NCBI GenBank assembly: GCA_009391275.1 | Contig: VEXF01000003.1 | Location: 1-64,000, forward strand | Origin: SAR202 cluster bacterium AD-804-J14_MRT_500m | GTDB lineage: Bacteria > Chloroflexota > Dehalococcoidia > UBA3495 > GCA-2712585 | Length of the DNA stretch: 64,000 bases | Reading direction: 5' to 3' | In this document: positions 26,306-36,700 of the stretch, piece after piece | How the letters are laid out: every line of letters begins with the position of its first letter | How positions within the stretch are numbered: the first letter of the stretch is position 1 | Notes under the pieces: generated by a model | Seen by the model: the letters and a program-made list of their open reading frames with translations, nothing else | Database searches by the model: none | Told to the model about the DNA's origin: nothing | Program-made: the position numbers and the translations under genes

Positions 26306-27253
26306 ATGACTAATTCAAATGCAGTGCCATGTGGTATAGCCCTCCCCCAGATCTTCGTTAATGAACCTGTAGATATGGGGTTGGTCGAAACATTTGCCGT
26401 AAGGGCTGAAGCTCTTGGATACGATAGCCTTTGGGTACAGGAGAGATTGATTGGGGGAACAAACGCACTGGAACCTCTCACTCTATTGAGCTATGTTGCA
26501 GCTCTCACCAATACTATCAGAATTGGCACTTCTGTTTTGATTGCCACGACTCGCAACCCTGTTCATTTAGCTAAGCAGGTGGGTACTCTGGATCATATCA
26601 GTCGTGGTAGGCTCACGTTAGGCCTAGCGCTCGGCGGACGACCATACCAATATCACCTCCTTGATGGACCGACCCATCATAGAATCGGGCATTTCATTGA
26701 AAGTCTAGAGGTGATGAAAGCTCTTTGGATCCAACCTCACGTAGAATACAATGGCCGTTTCTGGAATCTACAAGGCGAGCAGATGATGCCGCATCCGATT
26801 CAAAAACCCCATCCTCCTATCTGGTTCGGAGGACGTCACCCTGATGCTCTTAAGCGAGCCGCTCAATATGGCGATGGTTGGATGGGTGCAGGTTCCACTA
26901 CCACGGCACAGTTCAGAGAACATGTACCCATCATAAAACAAGCGTTAGAAGCTAATGGTAAGAATCCAGATTTATTCCCGATCTCTAAACGTGTATATGT
27001 TGCTCTTGATAACGATGAGGTTCGTGCCGAACGTCGTCTTCGTGAGTGGTTTGAAAGACATTACGGAAGTGCGGATCTTGGTTCTAGCGTTTCGGTCTGG
27101 GGGAGTGAAGCCCGTGTTGCCGAAGGATTGGCAGAGGTAGTTGATGCCGGAGCCCGGATGTTGATGATCAACTCTGTATTCGATCATATGTTTCATCTGG
27201 AGACCCTAAGGAGTAGTGTATTGCCTAAGATCCATCTCCCATCACAACGCTAA
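26306..27253 (+). CDS. LLM-class flavin oxidoreductase
   Basis: The 315-residue TIM-barrel flavoprotein has LGYDSLWVQERLIGG, IGTSVLIATTRNPVHLAKQ, GRLTLGLALGGRPYQYHLL and HPPIWFGGRHPDALKRAAQYGDGWMGAG. This is the common pattern of the F420-dependent or FMN-dependent LLM subfamily with PIWFGG. ATG 26306 is chosen with GAGGGG at 26291-26296 upstream; the frame is open 63 bases further without support. TTGACA at 26244-26249 could be its -35 box, with a weak -10. Confidence 0.87.
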   Translation: MTNSNAVPCGIALPQIFVNEPVDMGLVETFAVRAEALGYDSLWVQERLIGGTNALEPLTLLSYVAALTNTIRIGTSVLIATTRNPVHLAKQVGTLDHISRGRLTLGLALGGRPYQYHLLDGPTHHRIGHFIESLEVMKALWIQPHVEYNGRFWNLQGEQMMPHPIQKPHPPIWFGGRHPDALKRAAQYGDGWMGAGSTTTAQFREHVPIIKQALEANGKNPDLFPISKRVYVALDNDEVRAERRLREWFERHYGSADLGSSVSVWGSEARVAEGLAEVVDAGARMLMINSVFDHMFHLETLRSSVLPKIHLPSQR

Positions 27254-27362
27254 TTTTAGGTTAGATTCAATAAGAATCAGAGTTGATTGATCTGGAACAA
27301 ATCACGCCAATTCTGGGTTAGATAACCTAGATCCGACCAGAGCCAAAGGACACAATGGTTCC

Positions 27363-27839
27363 CTAACTCTCAGATACTGTTCTCCCAAGGAGGTCTAGGA
27401 CTGCTTGAGCCGCTTGCCTTTTATTACCGTCTCTTTCACCACTGTCCGTATGAATTAGTTTCGATATTTCCAATCCATCTGGTCCTACTAATCCTATATA
27501 GAATGTGCCTATAGGCAAAGTTGATTTTCCCTGAGTTGGACCGGTTACCCCAGTTGTAGAAATCCCATAATCGGTTCCAGTTAAGTGTTTAACTCCTTTG
27601 GCCATTGCGACGGCCATCTCTGCGCTAACACTGCCACTTGTTTCGTAGAGTTCGTCTGGTACTCCTAACAGGCTTTGTTTTAGCCCACCAGTGTATGCGA
27701 TCACTCCACCAGGAAAGAAGATGCTGCTTCCAGGGACAGTGCTCATCATATACCCGACAAGGCCGCATGTGCATGCCTCTGCAACCGATACCGTCTTGCG
27801 GTTGGAGGTCAAAAGAGTCGCGAGTTCTGTTACTTCCAT
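27363..27839 (-). CDS. pncC: CinA C-terminal domain protein, nicotinamide-nucleotide amidase
   Basis: The 158-residue protein is a stand-alone CinA C-terminal domain, which deamidates nicotinamide mononucleotide in NAD salvage. Visible motifs are VAEACTCGLVGYMMSTVPGSS near the N-terminus (usually VAESCTGG), GGVIAYTGGLKQSLLGV and GISTTGVTGPTQG. The active-site serine of the usual AESCTGG is replaced by alanine here (AEACTCG); the neighbouring cysteine and threonine remain. AAGGAGAAGGAA precedes ATG. It is divergent from the epimerase gene at 27985. Confidence 0.8.
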   Translation of the reverse strand: MEVTELATLLTSNRKTVSVAEACTCGLVGYMMSTVPGSSIFFPGGVIAYTGGLKQSLLGVPDELYETSGSVSAEMAVAMAKGVKHLTGTDYGISTTGVTGPTQGKSTLPIGTFYIGLVGPDGLEISKLIHTDSGERDGNKRQAAQAVLDLLGRTVSES

Positions 27840-27984
27840 TTCCTTCTCCTTAACCTGAGTATTGAAGATTTTACACTACATGCTCCGCTCCCGTTGTTGT
27901 GGCATCTCTGTAGTGTGGAATATTTATCATGTTAGCATCACGAGTATAATTAGATTAATTGTATTCCAACCGAGGAGTCCGCGC

Positions 27985-28923
27985 ATGTCGATCATGGTTA
28001 CGGGTGGGTCAGGATTCATTGGACCCCGGATAATTAGCAAACTTGTAGCTCTTGGCGAGAAAGTACTATGCTTCGACATCAATAAACCATCTTATAACTC
28101 TCAACTAGGCCAAGGGTCTCCGGCTTTTTACAGAGGTGATATCACACGGTTGTCGGACCTTCTTGAAGCTGTACAAATGCATGAAGTGAGCAGAATAGTT
28201 CATCTGGCAGCTTTGCTTCCGCCAACTTCGGAGGATCGGCCGCATCTGGGGATGACTGTTAATATTCAGGGCACTAATAATGTGTTTGAAACTGCTAGGT
28301 TAGCAGGCGTAAAAAGGGTAGTTTACGCAAGCTCTATCGCAGCTTATGGTGATCAAATTTCTGGACATTTCTTCTCCGAAGATGACCCTGTAAAACCAAT
28401 TAATAACTATGGCATGACCAAAGCATCTAATGATTTCGCGGCTTCAATTTATGCCCGTAGGTATCATCTGGATCTACGCGGAATCCGGATCAGCACCGTG
28501 TTCGGGCATGGGCGTACTACTGGTATGACAGGAATGATCGGTGGGCTCCTGGTATCTCTCCCAGCAATCGGAGAACCTGTAATCCTTCCATTCAATCCTA
28601 ATGAATCTTCTTCTATGATTCACGCAGAAGATGCCGCGGAAATCTTTGTCAAAGCTGTTCTCTCCAATGACTTAAAGAATCCGATTTACAATACCGGTGG
28701 AGTTTTAGCCAGTATCTCCGAGATTTCCCAGATTGTTCGAGAATTCCTGCCAGACTCCCAAATTAAGACTGGCGACAGCTCGGTCCCACATGTCTATTGC
28801 GTAGACAATACTAGGATGCTTAGAGATATTGGATATGAATTGCCTCCTTTGCGTTTACGGATTCTAGATCATATAAACGATGCTAGGCATCAAGCCGGAC
28901 TAGCAACCATTGCCTCTCCGTGA
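27985..28923 (+). CDS. NAD-dependent epimerase/dehydratase
   Basis: The 312-residue extended SDR has MVTGGSGFIGPRII (the GxxGxxG cofactor motif), HLAALLPP, the YxxxK motif in NYGMTKASN and a C-terminal HAEDAAEIFVKA segment, all normal for sugar-nucleotide or ketone epimerase/dehydratases. ATG 27985 is used because GAGGAG (27972-27977) lies 7 bases upstream; the longer frame starting at 27862 has no such support. No sugar-nucleotide gene is nearby, so the substrate could be non-carbohydrate. Confidence 0.85.
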   Translation: MSIMVTGGSGFIGPRIISKLVALGEKVLCFDINKPSYNSQLGQGSPAFYRGDITRLSDLLEAVQMHEVSRIVHLAALLPPTSEDRPHLGMTVNIQGTNNVFETARLAGVKRVVYASSIAAYGDQISGHFFSEDDPVKPINNYGMTKASNDFAASIYARRYHLDLRGIRISTVFGHGRTTGMTGMIGGLLVSLPAIGEPVILPFNPNESSSMIHAEDAAEIFVKAVLSNDLKNPIYNTGGVLASISEISQIVREFLPDSQIKTGDSSVPHVYCVDNTRMLRDIGYELPPLRLRILDHINDARHQAGLATIASP

Positions 28924-29058
28924 TAAACCGCTAAGATCCTCGATTTTTAGCAGAGGGATTGATGTCGTTTTGCACATGTCCAGGGAGAGCGAGTTCAAGC
29001 AAATTGACCATTCGGCATGTAGTGAATGTTTAATTTGGAAGTGCGAATTGTGCACGGA

Positions 29059-30006
29059 TCATCCTAATATTGATGGGATAACGTCTTCTTTGAACCTACC
29101 TATAGCGTCTTCTAACGCGTTGACGGTTTCTGCTTCGAATCCTACAACGAAATTCTCTACTCCTAAATCTTTATAAGGTCGCAGATCCGATGCAATCTCA
29201 CCTGGAGTTCCCTGCATCTTTTGCCGGGACGAACCGCCAGCAGTGAACCGTACGGTAGTGCTGAAACACAGCGCAACTTGTTTTTCTTCTCTACCTGCTT
29301 GAAGGGTTAGTTTTCTTAATTGGTCAATCTTCACGGAAAACTCTGCGGGTTCTAAGATTGCCGGGGGTTTTTGTCCTATAGGCAGCCAACCATCTCCGAA
29401 CTTGGCCGCCCTGCGTATTGCTGGTGCAGTGTGACCTCCAATCCAAATAGGAGGATGTGGTTTTTGGACGGGCTTCGGCGCGAAACCAACGTCAGAAATC
29501 TTATAGTGATTGCCTTGGAACTCTGGGTTGCTTTGTGTCCATAATTCCTTGAATAGTTGGATGTATTCGTCCGTGACTTTACCGCGTTGGGCGTAAGTAT
29601 CTAAGCCCAGTGCATCGAATTCTTCTTCCATCCAACCAACGCCAGCTCCCAAGATTACCCTGCCTTTGGACAGGACATCCAGCGTAGAAAGTAATTTAGC
29701 TGTTAGGACCGGATGCCTATATGGCAGGATTAAAACGTGAGTGCCGAGTTTTATTTTACTAGTGCAGCCTGCAAGGTACGTTAGGGCAGCTAAAGGCTCG
29801 AAATAGTCTTCATCAGGCAGAAATGTTGCTATACCGTCTTTTCCGTATGGGTAGAATGAGCCCACTGATCGCGGAAGGATCAGGTGATCACTTACCCAGA
29901 CTGACTCGTATCCTGCTGCTTCCGCTGTTAGGGTCAACTTCTTCAACGTGTCCGGGCTGGCCAAAGGCCCACGAGTTGGTACAGAGCAACCAAATGTGAT
30001 TGGCAT
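29059..30006 (-). CDS. LLM-class F420-dependent-type oxidoreductase
   Basis: The 315-residue protein begins ITFGCSVPTRGPLASPDTL and has AAGYESVWVSDHLILPRSVG, PLAALTYLAGCTSKIKLGTHVL, VILGAGVGWMEEEFDALG and HPPIWIGGHTAPAIRRAAKFGDGWLP. This combination, above all VSDHL and GVGWMEEEF, is typical of the TIGR03619-type F420-dependent LLM subfamily. AAGGAA precedes its ATG. Likely substrate class unknown; a hydride transfer or Baeyer-Villiger-type step is possible. Confidence 0.87.
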   Translation of the reverse strand: MPITFGCSVPTRGPLASPDTLKKLTLTAEAAGYESVWVSDHLILPRSVGSFYPYGKDGIATFLPDEDYFEPLAALTYLAGCTSKIKLGTHVLILPYRHPVLTAKLLSTLDVLSKGRVILGAGVGWMEEEFDALGLDTYAQRGKVTDEYIQLFKELWTQSNPEFQGNHYKISDVGFAPKPVQKPHPPIWIGGHTAPAIRRAAKFGDGWLPIGQKPPAILEPAEFSVKIDQLRKLTLQAGREEKQVALCFSTTVRFTAGGSSRQKMQGTPGEIASDLRPYKDLGVENFVVGFEAETVNALEDAIGRFKEDVIPSILG

Positions 30007-30258
30007 GGTGAGTTCCTTTACTGGTTAAAGTTCAATATTTCTAGTGGTCTGAAGAAAATACTATCATACCTTGGGGCCACAGAATGTCTTACAGAGATAT
30101 AGCATGCAGGGCTATCTGCATATTGCTATCAGTTCTTGCACAGTTTTTGACTCGACAGTCAAACTAAAGACAGGGTACAGCATTCGTTGTGTTGTAACGA
30201 ATTACTTGAGTGCCAAGATCATCGACCTACAGATTAGGTGGAGAATAGCTAAGATTTT

Positions 30259-31248
30259 CTAATTCTTTTCAGGGGTTAACAGTACTTTTCCGATTGTCTC
30301 TCGTCCCTGCAGTTGTTGATGTGCAGTTGAGGACTCTTTTAATGGCCATTTGCCGTACAAATTTACCTTTAATGCTCCTGACTGGACTCTCTGGAAAACG
30401 TCGTTTGCCCTCAGTAATAACTCTTCCCGGGTTGCCGTATAGTCCAATAGATTTGTCCTGGAAAGCGTTAGGGATTTGTTATAGAGAGTGCTAAGTGTAA
30501 CTGGAGGAACAGGGCCACTGGCCTGACCATAAATCACCATATGTCCTTTGCGGGCCAAACTTTCAATGCTACCTCCAAATGTCGAAATGCCTACCGAGTC
30601 GTACACTACATTCACTCCGGCGCCTTTTGTGTACTGTTTTATTTCAGTCACAAAATCCTTTTCTGTATAAATTATTACTTTATCAGCACCAGCGTTTTTT
30701 GACGCTTTCGCTTTCTCTTCCGTGGAGACAGTCCCAATGACAGTAGCACCCAATTCTTTGATCATCTGCGTCAAGAGTAATCCAACTCCACCCGCCGCGG
30801 CATGGATGAGGACACTTTCGCTTTTTTGAATTCGATGAGTTGTATGGCATAAATGCTGTGCAGTCATACCCTGTAGGATCGTGGCTGCCGCATCGTCGAA
30901 ACTAACTCCTGTGGGCAATCTGATGGCTCGCCAGGATGGTATAACTGCTAATTCAGCGTAAGATCTTGAATTGTTAGCATAGTAAGCGACCGATTCGCCA
31001 ACTGATACCTCTGTGACCCCTTTCCCTGCGGCAACTACGATTCCAGATGCTTCTGCACCCAAAATCGAAGGAAGAGGTGGCATGTTGATAGAATGGTTCA
31101 GCCCAGCGCGCGTCATAACATCCGTGTAGTTAACGCCTATAGACCTTACTTTAACCAACACCTCGTTAGGCCCAGGGATTGGATCGGGTACGTCAACATA
31201 TTGGAGAACCTCTGGTCCTCCGGTTTCTGAGAATTGAACGGCTTTCAT
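30259..31248 (-). CDS. NADPH:quinone oxidoreductase-like medium-chain dehydrogenase
   Basis: The 329-residue protein is a zinc-independent MDR: N-terminal KAVQFSETGGPEVLQYVDVPDP, YTDVMTRAGL, the cofactor loop HAAAGGVGLLLTQMIKELGA (AAGGVG) and the C-terminal GRETIGKVLLTP. The catalytic-zinc ligands of alcohol dehydrogenase are absent, which fits quinone or enone reduction with NADPH. A paralog is at 45201-46193, sharing the segments GPGEVLV-like and TVSTEEKAK-like. AGGAC precedes ATG. Confidence 0.87.
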   Translation of the reverse strand: MKAVQFSETGGPEVLQYVDVPDPIPGPNEVLVKVRSIGVNYTDVMTRAGLNHSINMPPLPSILGAEASGIVVAAGKGVTEVSVGESVAYYANNSRSYAELAVIPSWRAIRLPTGVSFDDAAATILQGMTAQHLCHTTHRIQKSESVLIHAAAGGVGLLLTQMIKELGATVIGTVSTEEKAKASKNAGADKVIIYTEKDFVTEIKQYTKGAGVNVVYDSVGISTFGGSIESLARKGHMVIYGQASGPVPPVTLSTLYNKSLTLSRTNLLDYTATREELLLRANDVFQRVQSGALKVNLYGKWPLKESSTAHQQLQGRETIGKVLLTPEKN

Positions 31249-31509
31249 GTCTAAAGTCCTGTCAAGGATATTTTTGTTAAAACTGATGTATTAGTTAGTT
31301 CCAGTGTTGCCTTTGACTTTTCCTCGAGCATGACAGAATTTTACCTGAAATTACTGGTTTATGGTGGGATGAGAATTTCCGACTGATTTTTCGTTCATAA
31401 GATCCTACATAAACAATGAAACTAATTCTTGTCAGGCCAAGATACGGGGAGCCAAGCCATCTCCTTCGTGATAACCTAATCAGCTATATTCTGTTTTAGG
31501 TGACGTACA

Positions 31510-32181
31510 ATGTGCGGAAGATATGCTCTTCACTCGGAGATTAATGTCTTACAACAAAGATTTAATTTCGATGCCGCAGGATTAAATCATTCCCCGCATT
31601 ACAATATCGCACCTTCACAACAAGTGCTTACCGTAACTAGTGATGGAAAGAGGCGGGCCCAGTCGATGCGATGGGGACTTATCCCGTTTTGGGCCAAGGA
31701 AGAAAAAAGCGGATATCGGATGATCAACGCTAGATCAGAGACTTTAGGACAGAGGCCTGCGTTTCGTTCGTCGATACGCAGCCAACGTTGTCTTATTTTG
31801 GCCGACGGTTTTTTTGAGTGGTCCAGGAAGGGGACCAAGCGAAATCCAATGTATATTTACATGCGGTCGAGTCAACCGTTCGCATTCGCTGGACTCTGGT
31901 CACCCTGGACGTCGCCAGAGGGGACAGTAATTGAGTCATGCACTATTATCACAACGGACGCAAATGAGGTTATTTCTCCAATCCACGATAGAATGCCGGT
32001 GATCTTATCGTCGGAGAGTGAGTCATTATGGATTGATCCTTATACGAATAATCTGTCTGAGTTATCTCATCTGCTCAAAGCAGCACCGACAGATTTAATG
32101 GAACTGTATCCTGTTTCAGAAATGGTGAATTCTCCCCGAAATGACACACCGGAGGTGCTCGCCAGGATAACACTGGCGTAG
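31510..32181 (+). CDS. yedK: SRAP-domain protein (HMCES/YedK), abasic-site protection
   Basis: The 223-residue protein begins MCGRYAL, so that Met removal exposes the catalytic Cys2 which forms a thiazolidine crosslink with abasic DNA. The other conserved residues are present: N73 in MINARSE, E103 in GFFEWS and H159 in SPIHDRMPVIL. RWGLIPFWA also matches. It protects abasic sites in single-stranded DNA during replication or SOS stress. It lies near the imuB-dnaE2 cassette, but on the other strand and separated by an MFS gene. Confidence 0.95.
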   Translation: MCGRYALHSEINVLQQRFNFDAAGLNHSPHYNIAPSQQVLTVTSDGKRRAQSMRWGLIPFWAKEEKSGYRMINARSETLGQRPAFRSSIRSQRCLILADGFFEWSRKGTKRNPMYIYMRSSQPFAFAGLWSPWTSPEGTVIESCTIITTDANEVISPIHDRMPVILSSESESLWIDPYTNNLSELSHLLKAAPTDLMELYPVSEMVNSPRNDTPEVLARITLA

Positions 32182-32197
32182 ACGATGTGCCTATGCA

Positions 32198-33544
32198 TCA
32201 TGCATTTGCGATGGGCGGTAGATTATTCTCCCAATCAGGGGTTAGCTCTTTAGATGTTGTTGGTAATAGGGCCACGGATACTAGTCCTATAAGACTCAGG
32301 GCTATCGATAGCCAAACTGACGCGACGAAATCCCCAGTTAAATCCCAAAGAAATCCACCTGCTAGAGGCCCTAGAGCCATTCCGACGCCGTTACCTAGCA
32401 TCTGCCAACCATATACTGCCCCGACTGGAGCGGTTCCGAAATATTGCCGATTTATTATTGGGAAAGCGGGTACTTCACCTCCAAGACCGATTCCGAAGAC
32501 TATGGCAAACACGTAGAATGCCCAGGCATCTAGCGTAACCAGCAATAGGAGAGGAGGTAGAACCTGTAAGGAGAAGCAGACAAGCAGCACGATTTTCGTA
32601 CCTGTCCTATCTGCTAAGATCGGAACTATGAATCTGGTGATCATGCTCACTACCATCAACAAGATATAAGCTCCGATTGCGGTCTCTCGTTGTAAACCAC
32701 CATCCACCGCCATGGCGACTAGGAAAATTATGAATATGTTATGCCCCATGCACCCCCAGAAGTGGATTCCTATGAGATTCCAAAATGTGCCTTTGCGTTG
32801 AGCTTGCCTGAGGAAAGCACCGGCCTTAGCCTTGTAGACTGCGTCACGTTGGATTGGCTTGATTGGCTCGTTTTCTGGCGCCCCTACGGGCCTCAGCCCC
32901 ATTTTCGCTGGATCATCACGAAAATACCAAAGTAGAATGAACAACAAGGTGCCGCCTATGATCCCTGGGACCCAGAACGTCCATCTCAATCCAAGGTTTG
33001 TAAACAAGATTGCCATCAAGGGTATTAACGCGGCAGTTCCCAGACCCTGGACAGCTTGCATGGTTCCCATTGCCAATCCTAAATGCCTGCGAAACCAAAC
33101 GGTTACTCCTGATACCAGTGGGACCTGGAACACCGCCATCGCTCCTCCCAATAGCAGTCCGAAATATAGATAGAATTGCCATATTTGGTTCATTGTCCCG
33201 GTAAGTAACATGCCGGCAACAAATAACAAGGTCCCTAGGATCAATGTCAATCGGACTCCGTGTCGGTCACCTAACCAGCCCATCACGGGACCAGCTAAAC
33301 CTGCTAACAACCACTGTAGGCTAAACGCAAAAGCTATAGCGCCATAACTCCATCCCAGACCATTTGGATCCTGCAAATGTGGTACTAGAACCGCTACCGC
33401 GAATCTCATAGAGGAACTTATAGTCCACATTACGGCTCCCACTGCCATCACTATCCAGCCGTAATGGAGTGAGTGCCCTAGTAGATTAAGCTCTTTCGGT
33501 CCTATTTTTGCCGAGAGTTTGTGTATCTTGTCCAACTTCTGCAC
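32198..33544 (-). CDS. MFS transporter, OFA/monocarboxylate-like
   Basis: The 448-residue membrane protein has about 12 hydrophobic segments with a polar central loop near residues 220-255. LGHSLHYGWIVMAVGAVMW and WSYGAIAFAFSLQWLLAGLAGPVMGWLGDRHGVRL at the N-terminus, and GGEVPAFPIINRQYFGTAPVGAVYGWQMLGNG later, are hallmarks of the oxalate/formate (OFA) and monocarboxylate-like MFS. It probably moves an organic anion. The start is GTG. It is convergent with the SRAP gene. Confidence 0.86.
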   Translation of the reverse strand: MQKLDKIHKLSAKIGPKELNLLGHSLHYGWIVMAVGAVMWTISSSMRFAVAVLVPHLQDPNGLGWSYGAIAFAFSLQWLLAGLAGPVMGWLGDRHGVRLTLILGTLLFVAGMLLTGTMNQIWQFYLYFGLLLGGAMAVFQVPLVSGVTVWFRRHLGLAMGTMQAVQGLGTAALIPLMAILFTNLGLRWTFWVPGIIGGTLLFILLWYFRDDPAKMGLRPVGAPENEPIKPIQRDAVYKAKAGAFLRQAQRKGTFWNLIGIHFWGCMGHNIFIIFLVAMAVDGGLQRETAIGAYILLMVVSMITRFIVPILADRTGTKIVLLVCFSLQVLPPLLLLVTLDAWAFYVFAIVFGIGLGGEVPAFPIINRQYFGTAPVGAVYGWQMLGNGVGMALGPLAGGFLWDLTGDFVASVWLSIALSLIGLVSVALLPTTSKELTPDWENNLPPIANA

Positions 33545-33747
33545 GCTATATATTGCAATTTGATAACCTGAGATGGGTAATCAAAATCTGTTAACTATCA
33601 TCCTACTACATACGTTCTTTCTCTGCTTCAGCTAGAGAGAATGGCAGTTAAATAGTGGGAATAATTGCCGGGTGAATTGATGAGATAGGAAGGTTATATA
33701 TTTGGTGTTCTAGTCGAGGGTTAGAAAAGGCTGAGTGAAATTAACCT

Positions 33748-36700
33748 TCATCTGAAGAACGGCCTGGGTAAGCGCAGTGCTTTGCGAAAGTGCTCGGTGG
33801 GATAATCTTTTAGATCCAGAGTTCGAGGAAGCGATACGTTGTGCACTACTACATTCAAGGTGCCTTCTCTCCGAGAGATTGTTCCGCTGATCATAATGAA
33901 AGGCTCTCGAAGCTCTTGCTTGAATTTTTCATACACCTTTGGCCAGATTATCAGTGGTATCATTCCATGCTCATCTTCGAGAGTTATGAAATACGCTTTT
34001 GAAAGTGGATGTTGTAATGGCCTGGCGACCAGACCTGCTACTTTAACCCATGAATCTTCATGCATATGATGCAAAGCCACACTGCTTAGAACATCCGAAG
34101 GTAAGTGGTCTCTTAATTGTTCTAGCAAGTGACTTCCAGGATGCATGTTGAGCGTTCTATACTCTCCAGCCATCAGTTCCCATTTGCTCATATGTGGAAG
34201 GTGCGCCATGTCTTGTTCGACTGGCAAATCCATTGGAAGCTGTATGGATGGCGTTTGATATCGCAACCCTGTTTCCCATAACGCTGATCTCCTAGTATTC
34301 TCAAGTGAGTCGAATGCTCCTGACTCAATCAGCCGTTCTATTATCTCTCGCTTAATTCGAGTCCGGCCCATGAATTCTGACAGCGACTGATATAATCCAG
34401 CCACTCTCCGTTCCTCTGTTATCAATTGAGCGGTTGTATTGCCAATTCGCAACACGTTCAGCAGACCTAATCGGATAGCTCCATTCTCAATAACACATTT
34501 TGATTTGCTAAGGTTAATGTCTGGGTTAATAATGCGAACTCCGTGTCGTTTACAGTCCTCCTTTAGCGTTTCTAGACCCCAGAATCCCATTGGTTGTTGA
34601 TTAAATAGAGCGGTCATGAATTCCAACGGATGGTATAGCTTCAGCCACGCTAGTTGATATGCGGTCACTCCGAATGCTACTGCATGCGCTTCCGGAAACA
34701 TGTAATGTCCGTTGAATTTGCGAAAGATTTTCAATGATTCTTCTGCAGTTACTCCCCTGTCCATAGCTCCCTGGCGAAATCGACGCCAGTATTTGTTCAG
34801 TATTTGTGTATTGTCATATTTCTTCGTGAAAGCCCGGCGCATTTGGTCTGCTTCGTACGGACTGAATCCTCCTACGTCTATAGCTAGCTGATTCAGTTGG
34901 TCTTGAAACAGCACAATGCCTAACGTTCGTTCTAGTGCTCGTCGTTCTAATGGATGGTCAAATGCAACCGTCTCTTTTTTCGATCTCCGGAGTATGTATT
35001 TACGTATTCCGTCGTGTACGCCTACTCCGGGTCGTACGCATCCTACTTCGTGTGCCATGTCAATCAAGTTACGTGGTCGGATCCTAGATATAGTCTGCAT
35101 TTGGGCCGCGCTCTCCACTTGAAACACTCCTATGGTGTCTCCGGCACATAGCATGTCGTACACAGCCTCGTCTTCGAAATTTATACGGGATATATCGATA
35201 ACATCTCCGTCTGTTTCTTCTATCAATAGGAGTGCCTCCTGCAGTTGAGATAGTGTTCCTAGAGCAAGGAAGTCTATCTTTACGAAAGATGCGGCTTCAA
35301 TGTCGTCTTTATCCCATTGGCATATGTATCGACCTTCTATAGCTCCGAGTTGTACAGGAACCATATTTGTTAATGGCTCAGAACTTATTATCATGCCGCC
35401 AGGGTGTTGCGCTATGTATCGCGGTATACCGTCTATTTGTGGCGCAAGTCTCACCAAATCTTTCCATCCAGGTTGTCCTATTTTGTCTTGAAACTCTGGT
35501 AAGCCCTGCATTTGGGAACTAAGCTCGGTGGCGTGTGTGTTGTCTACTCGTTTCGCTAGTTGATCGACTTGCTCTGCCTGTAATCCCAGTGTGCGTCCTA
35601 AGTCTCGTATAGCGCCCTTAATTCTATATCTACTGTGCATACCTGTAAGTGCTGCTCTGTCCCAGCCCCACTCTTGATGGATTGCTAGAATGAGGCGCTC
35701 TCTAATATCTCGAGGGAAGTCGAGATCTATGTCCAATGCTATAGGCATTAGGTCTTCTGGCAGAAATCGTTCCAGTGAAAGTTCGTATTTCAACGGGTCA
35801 ATGTGAGAAAGCCCGATCAGATATCCTACCAACAGTGCTACTGATGATCCTCTAGCACGACCTGGAGGGCGTTCTTCCAATGGTATTTCTGGGTGAGAAA
35901 GCCCCATATCTATCATCACCTTTCGGGCCAGTTGCACAATGTCATAATAGTGCAGTAGGAATCCTGCCAATCCGTGTTTCTTGATCAACCGGAATTCTTC
36001 TTTTAGTCTTGTGTTCACTCGATTAGTTATAGACCCATATCGACGCCGTGCGGCTTCATAACACAACTTTTCTAGGTAGCTTTCTGGCGTGTATCCTTCT
36101 GGAGGTTCGTAATCTGGGAATTTATACTTTAGATCTTGAGTTAAATTAAAATTACATCGTTCCGCTATCTGTACTGTATTTTGGATTGCATCTGGCCATT
36201 CCTGAAATAAAGTGGACATCTCTAGTGGAGATTTCAAGAAGAATTCACTGTTTGCTCTGCGTTCACGGTGAGTCTCTTCTAAGGACTTGCGTTCCCGTAT
36301 AGATATTAAGCAGTCGTGGAGTTGATGGGACTGCCTTACGTGATAGTGCACGTTGTTCGACGCCACAATTCCAAGTCCCAGATGTCTTGCGAGTGTTGCT
36401 AGTTTTATATTTCGGCGAATATCGCCATTTACCAGGTTATGTTGCATTTCTATGAAAAACCTATCTACTCCAAAATACTCTGCATACCGTCGCGCTGCGT
36501 GCTGTGCTTCGGTGTGTCTACCTTCAGTTAAAAGGCGTGGTATTTCTCCTCTACGGCAACCCGAAAGCATGATTATTCCATCTGAATGCTGTGGAAGTAG
36601 GTTGAGATCGAGTTCAGGTGTTTGTTGTGATCTTGAAAGAACGTGGCTGAGGGAAAGAAGCCTACAAAGGTTCGAGTAACCTTCAGATGATTCTGACAGT

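Noticed and set aside
30146..30163. inverted repeat TTTGACT-CGAC-AGTCAAA
   Set aside because: Seven-base arms occur by chance in such gaps, and there is no T-run on the strand where termination would be useful.
30071..30262. 63-codon plus-strand frame in the gap before the quinone reductase
   Set aside because: No ribosome site, unusual composition and partial overlap with the end of the reductase gene.
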